Shown here: positions 48,701 through 60,819 of the stretch, piece after piece
Position numbering within the stretch: the stretch's first letter is position 1
How the letters are laid out: each line of letters opens with the position of its first letter
Assembly: GCA_947650365.1 (NCBI GenBank)
Contig: OX393554.1
Coordinates: forward strand, 40,659,471 to 40,723,470
Reading direction: 5' to 3'
Source: Chamaelirium japonicum
Lineage: Eukaryota > Streptophyta > Magnoliopsida > Liliales > Melanthiaceae
DNA: 64,000 nucleotides
Made by a program: the position numbers and the translations under genes
Notes under the pieces: model-generated
Told to the model about the DNA's origin: nothing
The model's input: only the letters and a program-made list of their open reading frames with translations
The model's database searches: none

Positions 48701-51700
48701 TTTACTTAAGGTTGTCGAGTGGGGGTTCAAAAAAAATATTGAGCGATTTTGGCTCCCTAAATATGAAGCGATTTTAGTTCCCCAAATATAAGGAGTTTAG
48801 TAGTAATATTAAAATATGTTGGCATATATCGAGCCTCTTTGTAGGGTATTTTGAGAAGGAGTGCTCGATTTTTATATAATTTACTTTTGATTGTCGGGTG
48901 GGGGGTCCTAAGAAAGTAGGTAAGCACATGACAAGACTCTTCGAGGGTGTTTATAAAAGTAGTACTCAATTTGTATATAATTTAGTTATGATTGTCGGGT
49001 GGGAGTCTTGAGAAATTAGGAGCAATTTTGTTTTCCCAAATATAGGGAGTCTAGTAGTGATCCCAAAAATAAGGAGGCAATAACGAGGCTCTTAGAGGGT
49101 GATTTTGGGAGGAATGCTTGATTGTATATAATTTAATTATGGTTATCCGGTGGGGGTTCAAAAAAAATATTGAGCTATTTTGGCTCCCTAAATATAGGAA
49201 GTCTAGTAGCAATCCCTAAATATTGAGCTGTTTTACCTCCCTAAATATAGGAAGTTTTAGGGAGGAGTGCTCGATTGTATATAATTTACTTAAGGTTGTT
49301 GTGTGGGGATTAAAAAAAAATATGCAGCGGTTTTGGCTCTTTAAATTTAGGGAGTCTAGTAGCAATCCTAAAAATAGAGAGGCATATTGCGAGGCTCATA
49401 GAGGGTGTTTTAGGAAGGAATGCTTGGTTTATATATAATTTATTTATGATTTTAGGGTGTTTTTGGGAGGCAATGTCGAGGCTCTTAGAGGGTGTTTTTA
49501 GGAGGAATGCTCGATTGTATATAATTTACTTAAGGTTATCGGGTGGGGGTTAAAAAAAAATATGGAGCGGTTTTGGCTCCCTAAATATAGGGAGTGTAGT
49601 AGCAATCCCAAAAATAAAGAGCATATTGCGAGGCTCTTAGAGGGTGTTTTTGGGAGGAGTTCTCGATTGTATATAATTTACTTAAGGTTGTTTGGTGGGT
49701 GTTCAAAAAAAATATGGAGCATTTTTGGCTCCCTAAATATCGAGAGTCTAGTAGCAATCGCAGAAATTGAGAGGCATATTGCGAGGCTCTTAGAGGGTGT
49801 TTTAGGAAGGAGTATATGATTTATATATAATTTACTTATGATTTTAGGGTGGTTTTGGGAGGCAATGGAGAGGCTCTTAGAGGGTATTTTTGGGAGGAAT
49901 GCTCGATTGTATATAATTTATATAAGTTTATCGAGTGGGGGTTCAAAAAAAATATGAAAGCGGTTTTAGGGAGTGATTTTGGCTATCCAAATATAGGGAG
50001 CACTTAGTGAAGATCCTGGTGGGTGTTTTAGGGAGGAGTACATAATATTTATATAATTTACTTATACATATCGGGTGGGGGTCCTGAGAAATTAGGGAGC
50101 AATTTTGGCTCCCCAAATATAAGGAGTTTGATAGAAATCCCAAAATAGAGGGGCATATAATAAGGCTTTTGATGGGTGATTAGGATAGGAGTGATCAATT
50201 TATATTTAATTCTTTTTAGGTTGTCAGGTGGGAATTTTAAGAAAATAGGGAGCGAGTTTGGCGCCCCAATTATAGAAATTCTAGTAGCGATCTTACAAAA
50301 TAAGAAAGCACATTGCAAGTCCCTTGGAGGATGTTTTGGGGAGGATATTTTATTTATGTATAATTCACTTATGATTGACGGGTAAGTATCCTAAGAAAAT
50401 AGGGAACTATTTTGACACTACAAATATAGGGAGTCTGGTAGCTATCCTAAAAATATGAAGGTATATTACGATGCTCTTGGAGGGTGTTTTAGGGATGACT
50501 GCTCGATTTGTAAATTATTTTACTTATGGTTGTTGGGTGGGGGTCCTAAAAAAATAGAAATCGATTTTGGCTTTCCAAATATAAGAGTCTGGTAACGATC
50601 CCAAAAATAGAGAGACACGTGGTAAGAATCTTGAAGGTTATTTTGGTAAAGAGTATTTTATTTGTATATAATTTACTTATGGTTGTCGTGTGAGTGTCCA
50701 AAAAAAAGAGGATGATATTTTGGTTCCCAAAATATAAGAAGTCTGGTAGTGATTTTAAAATAGGTTGGCACATATCGAGCCTCTTTGTAGGGTATTTTGA
50801 GTAGAAGTGCTCGATTTGTATATAATTTTCTTTTGATTATCGGGTGGGGGGTCCTAAGAAAGTAGGGAAGTAAATGAAGAGACTCTTGGAAGTTATTTAT
50901 AGAAGGAGTGCTCGATTTATATATAATTTAGTTAAGATTATTGGATGAAAGCCTTTAGAAATTAGGAGCGATATTGGCTCCCCAAATATAGGGAGTCTAG
51001 TAACTATCCCAAAAATAAGGAGGCAATGACGAGGCTCTTAGAGGTGTTTTTGGGAGGAATTCTCGATTGTATATAATTTAATCAAGGTTGTCGGGTGGGG
51101 TTTTAAAAAAAATATGGTATAGTTTTGGCTCCCTAAATATAGGGAGTCTAGTAGTAATCCCGAAAATAGAGAGCATATTGCGACTCTCTTAGAGGGTGTT
51201 TTAAGGAAGAGTACTCGATTGTATATAATTTACTTAAGGTTGTCGGGTGGGGATTCATAAAAAATATAGAGCGACTTTGGCTCCCTAATTATAGGGAGTC
51301 TGGTAGCAATCCCAAAAATAGAGAAAATATTGCAAGGCTCTTAGAGGGTATTTTAGGGAGAAGTACTCGATTATATATAACTTACTTAAGGTTGTCGGGT
51401 GGGGGTTCAATAAAAATATGAAGAGGTTTTGGCTCCCTAAATATATGGAGTCTAGTAGCAATGATAAAAATAGATAGGCATATTGTGAGGTTCTTAGAGG
51501 GTGTTTTAGGGAGGAGTGCTTGATTTATATATTATTTACTTATGATTTTAGGGTGTTTTTGGGAGGCAATGGCGATGTTCTTAGACGGTGTTTTTGGGAG
51601 GAATGCTCGATTGTATATAATTTATCAGGTGGAGGTTCAAAAAAAATATGGAAGCAGTTTTAGGGAGTAATTTTTGCTCCCTAAATATAGGAAAGCACTT

Positions 51701-54647
51701 AGTAAGGATCCTGGTGTGTGTTTTGGGAAGGAGTCCATAATTTGTATATAATTTACTTATACTTATCGAGTGGGGGTCCTGAGAAATTAGGGATGGATTT
51801 TGGCTCCCAAAATATAAGAAGTTTTGTAGAAATCCCAAAATAGGGAGGCATATAATGAGTCTTTTGAAGGGTATTTAGGAGAGGAGTGCTTAATTTATAT
51901 ATAATTTATTTTAGGTTGTCAGGTGAGTCTTAAAAAAATAAGGAGCAGTTTTGGCACCCAAATTATAGAAAGTCTTGTAGCGATCTTAAAAATAGAAAAA
52001 CACATTGCAAATCACCTAGAGGATATTTTATAGAGGATATTTGATTTGTGTATAATTTACTTATGATTGACGGGTAGGGATCCTAAAAAAATAGGGAACC
52101 ATTTTGGCACTTCAAATGTAGGAAGCCTGGTAGCTATCCTAAAAATATAGAGGCACATTACAAGGCTTTTAAAGGGTGTTTTAGGGATGACTGCTCAATT
52201 TTTAAATTATTTTACTTATGGTTGTTTGGTGGGGGCTCTTGAAAAATAGAGATTGATTTTGGCTATCCAAATGTAAGGAGTCGGGTAATGATCCCAAAAA
52301 TAAGGAAACACATGGTGAGGATCTTGAATGTTATTTTGGAAAGAAGTGCTCGATTTATATATAATTTACTTATGGTTGCCATGTGAGTATCCTAAAAAAA
52401 TAAAAAGCGATTTAGGTTCCCCAAATATAAGGAGTTGTGTAGCAACATTAAAATAGATTTATACATATCGAGCCTTTTTGTAGGGTATTTTTTAGAGGAG
52501 TGCTTGATTTGTATATAATTTACTTTTGATTGTTGGGTGGGGGGTCCTAAGAAAGTAGGGAAGCATATGATGAGACTTTGGGAGGTGTTTATGGAAGGAG
52601 TGCTCGATTTGTATATAATTTAGTTATGATTATCGGGTGGGAGCCTTGAGAAATTGGGAGCGATTTTGGCTCCCTAAATACAGGGAGTCTTGTAGCAATC
52701 CCAAAAATTACAAAGCAATGGCGAAGCTCTTAGAGGGTGTTTTTGGAAGGAATGCTCGATTGTATATAATTTACTTAAGGTTGTCGGGTGGGGATTCAAA
52801 AAAAATAAAGAACAATTTTGGCTCCCTAAATATAGGGAGTCTAGTAGCAATCCCAAAAATAGATAGCATATTGCAAGGCTCTTAGAGGGTGTTTTAGGGA
52901 GAATTGCTTAATTATATATAATTTACTTAAGGTTATCGGGTGGGGGTTCAAAAAAAATATAGAGTGATTTTGGCTTCCAAAATATAGGGAGTCTAGTAGG
53001 ATTTTCAAAAATAAAGAGGCATATTATGAGGCTCTTAGGTGTTTTAGGGAGGTGTTCTTGATTTATATATAATTTTCTTATGATTTCAGAGTGTTTTTGG
53101 GATGCAATAGCGAGTTCAAAAAAAATATGGAGCAATTTTGGCTCCCTAAATATAGGGTGTCTAGTAGCAATCCCAAAAACAGAGATCATATTGTGAGGCT
53201 CTTCGAGGGTGTTTTAAAGAGGAGTGCTTGGTTATATATAATTTACTTAAGGTTGGTGGGTGGGGGGGTTCAAAAAAAATATGGAGCAGTTCTGGCTCCC
53301 TAAATATCTGGATTTTATTAACAATCCCAAAAATAGAGAGGCATATTGCGAGGTTTTTAGAGGTGTTTTAAGGAGGAGTGCTTGATTTATATATAATTTA
53401 CTTATGATTTTAGGATATTTTTGGGAGGCAATAGCGAGGCTCTTAGAGGGTGTTTTTGGAAGAAATGCTCGATTGTATATAATTTACCTAAGGTTGTTGG
53501 GTGGCGGTTCAAAAAAAATATGGAAGCGGTTTTAGGGTGCGATTTTGGGTCCATATGTATAGAGAAGCACTTAGTGAGGTTCCTGATGGGTGTTTTAGAA
53601 AGGAGTGCATAATTTGTATATAATTTACTTATACTTATCGGGTGGGGGTCCTAGGAAATTAGGGAGCAATTTTGGCTCCCCAAATATAAGGAATTTGGTA
53701 GAAATCCAAAACATAGGGAGGCATATGATGAGGCTTTTAAAGGGTGTTTAGGAGAGGAGTGTTTGATTTATATATAATTTATTTTAGGTTTTTAGGTAGT
53801 TGTCCTGAGAAAATAGGGAGCAGTTTTGGCACCCTAATTATAAAAAGTCTGGTAGTGATCTTAAAAATAGAAAAGCACATTGCAAGTTCCTCGGAGGATA
53901 TTTGATTTGTGTTACTTATAATTGACGGGTAGGGATCCTAAGAAAATAGGGAACCATTTTGGCACTCCAAATGTAGGGAGTCTCGTAGCTATCCTAAAAA
54001 TATGGAGGCACATTACGAGGCTCTTAGAGGATGTTTTAGGGATGACTGCTCGATTTATAAATTATTTCACTTACGGTTATTAGGTGGGGGTCCTGAAAAA
54101 AAAGAGATCGACTTTGGCTACCCAAATATAAGGAGTCTGGTAACGATCCTAAAAATATGGAGACACTTGGTGAGGATTTTGAAGGTTATTTTAGAAAGGA
54201 GTGCTAATTTGTATATAATTTACTTATGGTTATCGTGTGAGTGTCCTAAAAAAATAGAAAGCGATTTTGGTTTCCCAAATATAAGGAGTCTAGTAGCGAT
54301 ATTAAAATAGGTTGACATATATCGAGCTTCTTTTTAGAGTATTTTGAGGAGGAGTGCTCGATTTTTATATAATTTACTTTTGATTATCGGGTGGAGGGTC
54401 CTAAGAAACTAGGGAAGTATATGAAGAGACTCTTATAGGGTGTTTATGGAAGGAGTGCTCGATTTGTATATAATTTAGTTATGATTATCGAGTGGAAGCT
54501 TTGAAAATTTTGGAGTGATTTTGGCTCCTAAAATATAGGGAGTATTTTAGTGATCACAAAAATAAGGAGGCAAAGGCGAGGATCTTGGAGGATGTTTTTG
54601 GGAGAAATGCTCGATTATATATAATTTACTTAAGGTTGTCGGGTGGG
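39761..54647. repeat. Satellite array, right domain (different monomer set)
   Basis: Same basic monomer, but dominated by variants with TCAAAAAAAATATGGAGCGG, GGGAGGCAATGGCGAGGCTC and CTCCCTAAATATAGGGAGTC. A marker monomer with TGTAAATTATTTTACTTA or its variants recurs at about 40371, 42604, 44899, 47741, 50506, 52195 and 54050. Intervals are irregular, 1.7-2.8 kb. Some monomers are shortened. No gene seen anywhere in the domain. Confidence 0.92.
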
Positions 54648-57349
54648 TGATGCGATCTAAACTAATCCTAAATTAAGGGGTTAATTTGATCTAAATTATA
54701 ACTCGCAAGTGCACGAATCGCTTTGTAGGAGCGGTACGTATTACGAGGTCGATCCCACAGGGATTGCTAATTGAGGGAACTGTCTAATCTAGGGTTATTA
54801 ACTATTTACCTAAGTTACTTAATAAGCAAGATTGTTGATTTAATTTTATAAGATTGTGATGAAAAAGTAACTAAGCAGTATTAAAACATGCAATTAACTA
54901 AGGTAGTGCGGTGCAGTGTGGAAGTTCGGATATGGATGAGATACTAAGGCGGTCGAATCCACCGCTAGATCATCGTAGATGCTATGTTTAGATTATGGTG
55001 TTCTAAATTTATGCGAGTAGCATGCGGGAAACAAATCCCGTGCTTTCTCGAGATGTGATCATTAAAGCTTTAATATGAGGTTAATTACATAAGCATGGTT
55101 TAATTTCAAGCATGGAGTAATAAAGCAGAGCATCGATTGTCTAAATAGAGCACAATGGATCAAAGCTAACATAGCAGAGCATCGATTGTCAAGATTAAGC
55201 ACAATGGATCTAAGCTTTAATTATACAATGAAATTGGGCTTTGATTAACAAGATGACTGATGTTAACTACAAGGCATGCATGACAATACCATGTGAGAAC
55301 TATTAAATCATCATAGCAAATCCAAAATTAAATCATATATTATCGATGAAAAGCTCAGCATAGAACACATAAAATAAACTAACATCTATTATGATCTAGG
55401 GTTTCATCTCGGCCTTAGCATGCAGTTTAGCTAGACATGGGTTTTGTTACATCAAGGGAAAAAATGAAAAGAAACGAAGTACAGATCATCTTTGAAGATT
55501 GCGCCGTAGATTCCGTCTTCTTCGATCTTGTTCACTTGATGCTTTCTTCGCTTCGGCTCGTTCACGTCGTGGCTTCGATGACGGTACGGATATGGAGGCT
55601 TAGGGTTTTCGGAGGGGTTCTAAGGGGTAGAGGGTGGTGTGATGGCAAAGGTCCGGTGGTGATGGGTGAGTTTTTGGTCGTCAAAAGCCTCCCCCTCATG
55701 GTTCGGATCCCCCCTATATAGGACAGAGGTCGGTTGCTTATTAGAGAGGAAGTCGGGCTGGGGTCGTTCGGATAAGGGAAGAGAAGAGGTAGAGATAGAG
55801 AGCGTGTTCGGTTGGGATCCGGGGCTGATAAGGAAAGAGGTAGAGAGAGAATCAAGGAGCTCTGATCGGGTAAGGAAGAGAGGGACTGGGTGGTTAAGGA
55901 AAGAGAGGGAGAGAAGAAAAGTTGGGGATTTAGAGAGAGAACGCAGGCCGATCGGGTAGAGAGAGAGAAATTCTGGGCGGTTGGCTTGTTAGATGAAGTC
56001 GGGCGGCTGGGTCGAGTTGGAAAGAGTGAGAGAAGTTCAGTTGGCTTCCAATCGGGTAGGAGTGCATTAGAGAGAGAGAGTAGAGGGCAGCGGACGTGCA
56101 TGGCTCGAGTTTCGGTTCTAGAGAGAGAAAGGAAAGAATAGAGAGAATCCCGGAGAGAACATGGAAGAGAGATTCGGTCTGCTGTTATGGGAATGGATGG
56201 CTGTGATCTAATGCATGGACGGAAGAAGAGAGAAGTGGAGAGCTGGGTTTGCATAAAATAATTGGGATCGGACAGCTGTGTGGAACGGGCGGCTGTGATC
56301 TGGTGCAGCTGGTTGGGTCTAGAGAAAATAGGGAGAGAGCTGGAGTTCGGTGTGCATGGGATCACATGGGGGCTGCATGCATGGGTACGTAATGCATCAG
56401 ACGGCTGTGATATTGTTAGAGAGAGAGGGTCGGCTGGGTAGTTGGGTTCACATGCAAGTATGCATGGGTTTGGTTCTAGGATCGGACGGGTTCGAGGATC
56501 AGACGGTGTTGATTAAATAGGAAGGCTGTATATCACTTTTGCACATGCATATGCATGCCTGACTGTTGGGAATTGTAAGGGACGGCTGCGATGATGGGGT
56601 GGCGCATGAGGATTGATGCAATGGAGGGCTGTGATTGGGTCTCGGTGCAATGGATTAGGTGGCACGGATGAGTCGGATGCGAAGTTGGGCTTGGGTTTGT
56701 TTGCATAGGATTAATTGGAATTAGGGGTGGCAATAGGTCGGTTTTGATCGGAATTTCATGAGAGGCAGGTAGGGATGTATGTAAGAGATGGGATCTACGA
56801 AGGTGCATCAGATGGAATTGATCAAGGCCGTGCCATCTTCACGAGTCACCATAATGATCATTAAGCTCCGTAGAATGTCCGAGGGTCTTCTCTTGTTCAC
56901 ATCATGCAATTCGTCCGCCCGATGAAGTTAATTCTCCGCCAAATCATGTACTTAGCCTTTGCTCCATTGTTCTTCAGAAACTGCTTCAAAACATATTGTG
57001 CATCCTTCATCGGGTCACCGTGAGAGTATCCAATGCTTCAACATGATGCCCTTGAACTGATTGCATCGCGAACCGGGTCAAATCCCTGAAAGACACACAT
57101 GAAATGACGCGTGTAAGATTCCAATGCGATTATCGATAAAAGGATAATTTGGACTGTGGGGTTCTGTATCTTTCATGCATGCAATGTATGAGAGCGAACC
57201 AATATGCCGTTGGGTTCGTATGAAAGTCTACTATATCGTGGTGCAAAGAGACTCATGCAGTTTACGTGCATTATGAAAGTTTTACGTAGCAAAGTGACGC
57301 TATGTGCATGAGAAAGAAATGATAAATCGCACCAAATGGACGCTCAACA
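54648..57349 (-). repeat. 3' LTR of the LARD element
   Basis: 2702 bp, on the left because the element is on the minus strand. Open frames inside it (for example around 55437-56365) recur in the other LTR and are not supported as genes; the GA-rich middle makes long Ser/Arg frames by composition. Confidence 0.9.
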
Positions 57350-57362
57350 CACCCCCAAACTT
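57350..57362 (-). other. Polypurine tract of the LARD
   Basis: AAGTTTGGGGGTG on the minus strand directly precedes the 3' LTR. A very similar motif recurs at about 58928-58941. Confidence 0.8.
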
Positions 57363-58944
57363 GAATCTTTCTCGTCCTCGAGAAAGCAAACAAATAAACT
57401 AAGAGAATAATAAAATAATAAAAATAACTTAACTCACTTTCGCAGGAATCGCGATTGCACTTAGCACGTGCAACAAGCCGTTAAACCCCTAGGTTGCCCC
57501 AGTGGACGAGTTTTGTCTCGTGAGGGTTTGCAGTAAATCTACCCACAAAATTCAAGAATTGTTTTTTTTTTATAATATATATAAGAAATAAGAAAAGTTG
57601 GTTTCATAGAATAATTAAAAAGTACTCAAAAATAGAATTTCTAAGGCACAAGACTCACAAGGTATCTAACCCAAGCTTCGGCTTTCGAAGTACGCACATT
57701 AGGTTCTAACTATTAATTTCCCGCTAGAAAAGGTCAAGGTCAACTATGCTCGAGTGCACGGTGCTGTCTGGGCTAAACACAACTGGGGGTTTGGTTCTCT
57801 ACATTCATAACATTCTAACAGTCCCCTAGAACGGTCAAAGTTGACCTTAGAACCTGAGTCAAAACCAGCTAATCTAGACAGGCTAGTGAGAGTTGTGGAT
57901 ATTCACCTTAATACCTTTCGGCTTTATATGTAATATTCCAGTTTCCCCACATTGTTTATAACGACGGCTTTCACACTATTTTCTTTTCTTTTTTTTTTCT
58001 TTTTTTTTCTTTTTTTTTTTTCGGTCTCATTTTTTTTTTCTGGATCTAATTATATATCCCTTCCTAACTTGTACCATGCCAGCTGCACTCTATGCCCATG
58101 ACACGCTGCCAACGCTCTCATGAGTTAGGTAGCCATCCTCATGTTGCCTTTATATTTGATTCACTCTGCATCCATAGGATCATTCTTATAACCCTATCGA
58201 CCAGGCTTCACTCATACTAGGGCATACAGGTTAAGACTTTTACATAATTAGGTCCTAGACCATGCTAATAGGTAGCCCTTTCCGCTATACCTTAGAATTC
58301 ACTGGTCGCTTTTCTAATGATATCTTTTTTTTAAACCAAGTGAACCAGATCTGCATGGTTCATCAGGACTCCAAGTGACTATTAGCTGATATGAAAGCTT
58401 TGAATCTAGACCCTAGATGCGTAAGCCAGATGTGAAGTGAAAAGTCAAGTCTAGTTTGTTTTGATAATCTCTAAAAGGTTATTAAGGGTCAGAACCATAT
58501 TAGACATACTTTTTATAGCTAATCCTTGGACTTTATACCTTGATTACCAGGTGCCTTATGGTCCTATTCGAGTACGATAGAATTATATTACAAAACCTGA
58601 AATAAAGGTGAAATATATATAGAATTTTTTTTTTTTTTTTTTCGAAAAGAACGAAAAGGAAGGCAAAAGTAATACGATAAGAAACTAAAATATAAAAAAT
58701 AAAAAATAAAAGTATGCGAATGCAAATTCCTATAGATTTCTATACGAACGCTGTAGTTTTAGTAGGGGACTACAGACTAGACACACATACACGAAGATGT
58801 ATGTGCCGAGCTGTCCCACTATAGCGTAAGTTGATGCAATAATTTTTTTTTTTTTTAAAATTCAAAATAAAAACAGAAAAATTTTGTGGAAATTGAATGC
58901 ATACAGGATTTTGCAAAAAGGTACATCACACCCCCAAACTTAAA
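57363..58944 (-). other. LARD interior, non-coding part
   Basis: Between the 581-codon frame and the 3' LTR. It holds a long pyrimidine tract (about 57975-58040) and several poly(T)/poly(A) runs, but no recognisable pol domain or other coding signal. Confidence 0.6.
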
Positions 58945-60690
58945 TTAGACATTGTCCTCAATGTATGAATTAGACATGCTCATGAATGAGATGATGGCAT
59001 TATATGATAGCATTTTTGCAGGACATGTATATAAAATAAAAGTACGAAGTTTTAAGGATGGATAGTACCTCATAAGTTCTTTGTAGCCTCGTTTCCTGCA
59101 AAATGTTAGTACTACAAAGAAAAAAACAACGCGACTAAACAGACTAATAAAGACAAGTAGATGCGAATAAATAAAAAAATTAACTGCTATAATGCAAATA
59201 AGTTTTTCAGCAGATGGAATTTTCAAAAAGAAAAGAGAGTAGTCATCAATTGAGAAATTATATGCTATAGTATACTTCGGGCATGTTTCTGCGTGACTCT
59301 CCATTATTCTATTATGATTCGTCCTATATTGTTCTTCATGATTTTTCTTTTCAAATATAACAATATAAGATTCATTATTATACTCCCTATTCCACCAGGT
59401 ATCATGTATATTATCTTTGAAAAGTTCGCATAATTGAATTTTCTGATTTTGAATGTATTGAGGAAAAATTAAATCAGAAAATATATCTTCTTCACCGAAA
59501 TGTGTATGTTGAAACTTAGATGGCAGAATTTGTAGGTCAATGTATGATTTCTCGATAATGGATAGATTAATTTCAAGGTTCATTGATAGAGCATTGACTT
59601 CTTTAGCAAATAGATCATCATTGACATCCAATATAATATCGGTCAGATCATCGTTCGGGTCATCAAAATTTATTAAGCACGCCTCCAATGGATCATTAAA
59701 AGATGATTGAAGAATCATGTTCTCCATAAGATTGTCGATCATATTCATCTCATAGATTTTATTATTATTAGTAACATTTAGACTGGATGAGAGAACATTA
59801 CTTTCTTTAATAATCTCATCATCATCGTCATAGGGGGGAGCATAGACTTCTTCATCAATTATACTATCTGTAGTGGCATCAGTGATGACGTCAATGTTGG
59901 ATGAGAGATCATAAGTATCCTTAAAAATCATATCCGTATTAATGCCATCAATATTGCTCGGACAATCTTCTAAAGGATTAAGAAAATCAGATTGGGCAAG
60001 TTCATCTTCTATAGGGATGTCCATCTTGGTCTCCTCATCAGCTCTATTATCTATTGAGACGCTAATTATGTTCTCATAATCCTCATAATCTTCATCGGAG
60101 TTAGACTCAGGTTGAAGTTGATCTTGAAGTATGGCCTCCTTAATGACATTAAAATGTGATTCAATTCTTTTGAATGCGTTCATTTGCTCTTGCATATTGC
60201 TTTGATGGTTCTGCATAAGCTGATTGAGCATAGACATTTGCAGCGTCTCTTCAAGAGTCTCCTCATTTGATGACATATAATCATAAGGTTCTTGAAAATT
60301 ATTTGCAGATGATTCATTTTTCCAGCTATGGCCGTGATGGTTTTGCCAACTAGAATTTTGATGATATTGCCTACTTGGATCTTGAAAGTTTTGCCATCTA
60401 GGAGCGTGATAATTTTGCCATCTAGAATCATGTGTGTCATAGCATGGTGAATTATATTGTATTTGGCCATGTAAACTCCTACTCGATGAATTTCTTCCAG
60501 GATCTTCTAGTTCAGTTGAAAAGTTTGTACAATCCTGATATCTGGTGGTCCTTGTTTGGTTCATATACTCTTTTAGGGTCATTGTTTGTGGTGAATGTAA
60601 GTTGGTCATTACTGTTGAAGATGGATCTTGATATTTTGTTGCCCTTGTAAGGTTCATATATTCTTTTAGGGTCATTGCTTGGTTAGTCAT
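58945..60690 (-). CDS. Uncharacterised 581-residue protein of the LARD
   Basis: The only long frame in the interior, beginning about 107 nt after the primer-binding site, where gag would sit. The N-terminus carries a duplicated phrase, MTLKEYMNLTRATKYQD and MTLKEYMNQTRTTRYQD, which recalls the N-terminus of Tat-lineage gag proteins (inference from memory). Residues about 80-130 are rich in Trp, Asn, Gln and His (repeated RWQN-type units). The middle (about 200-400) is very acidic, rich in Asp, Glu and Ile. There is a strongly hydrophobic stretch at about 497-530. No CCHC knuckle or enzyme motif was seen. Function unknown. Confidence 0.6.
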   Translation of the reverse strand: MTNQAMTLKEYMNLTRATKYQDPSSTVMTNLHSPQTMTLKEYMNQTRTTRYQDCTNFSTELEDPGRNSSSRSLHGQIQYNSPCYDTHDSRWQNYHAPRWQNFQDPSRQYHQNSSWQNHHGHSWKNESSANNFQEPYDYMSSNEETLEETLQMSMLNQLMQNHQSNMQEQMNAFKRIESHFNVIKEAILQDQLQPESNSDEDYEDYENIISVSIDNRADEETKMDIPIEDELAQSDFLNPLEDCPSNIDGINTDMIFKDTYDLSSNIDVITDATTDSIIDEEVYAPPYDDDDEIIKESNVLSSSLNVTNNNKIYEMNMIDNLMENMILQSSFNDPLEACLINFDDPNDDLTDIILDVNDDLFAKEVNALSMNLEINLSIIEKSYIDLQILPSKFQHTHFGEEDIFSDLIFPQYIQNQKIQLCELFKDNIHDTWWNREYNNESYIVIFEKKNHEEQYRTNHNRIMESHAETCPKYTIAYNFSIDDYSLFFLKIPSAEKLICIIAVNFFIYSHLLVFISLFSRVVFFFVVLTFCRKRGYKELMRYYPSLKLRTFILYTCPAKMLSYNAIISFMSMSNSYIEDNV

Positions 60691-60796
60691 TTTGGTTAAG
60701 ATTGAGAAACTAATCTAAAGATACAATTAAACTAGCAAAACTAAAACTAACTGAGGCAAATAAGAAATAACCTAGATACGAAAGCTCCGTTGCAAT

Positions 60797-60813
60797 CCCC
60801 GGCAACGGCGCCA
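60797..60813 (-). other. Primer-binding site of the LARD
   Basis: TGGCGCCGTTGCCGGGG on the minus strand, 6 bp inside the 5' LTR. It starts with TGG, as required to pair with a tRNA CCA end. This type is common in plant Tat/Ogre-like elements; the tRNA species (possibly Arg) is from memory. Confidence 0.8.
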
Positions 60814-60819
60814 AAAACT

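Noticed and set aside
23521-54647. Dozens of open frames of 60-170 codons with LYIIYLWLSG-like or GSLPDSLYLGSQN-like repeats
   Set aside because: They follow the satellite monomer on both strands, change frame with each unit because about 154 is not a multiple of three, and have no start context or domain.
23521-54647. CRISPR-like repeat/spacer array
   Set aside because: The units are diverged direct repeats of about 154 bp without unique spacers, in a plant nuclear context.
23521-54647. Calling the array a centromere
   Set aside because: Monomer length and higher-order structure are suggestive only; nothing in the window shows chromosomal position or CENH3 binding.
55437-56365. Open frames on both strands in the LARD LTR, recurring near 61609-62540
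   Set aside because: They lie in LTR sequence with GA-rich composition, overlap each other on opposite strands and show no domain.
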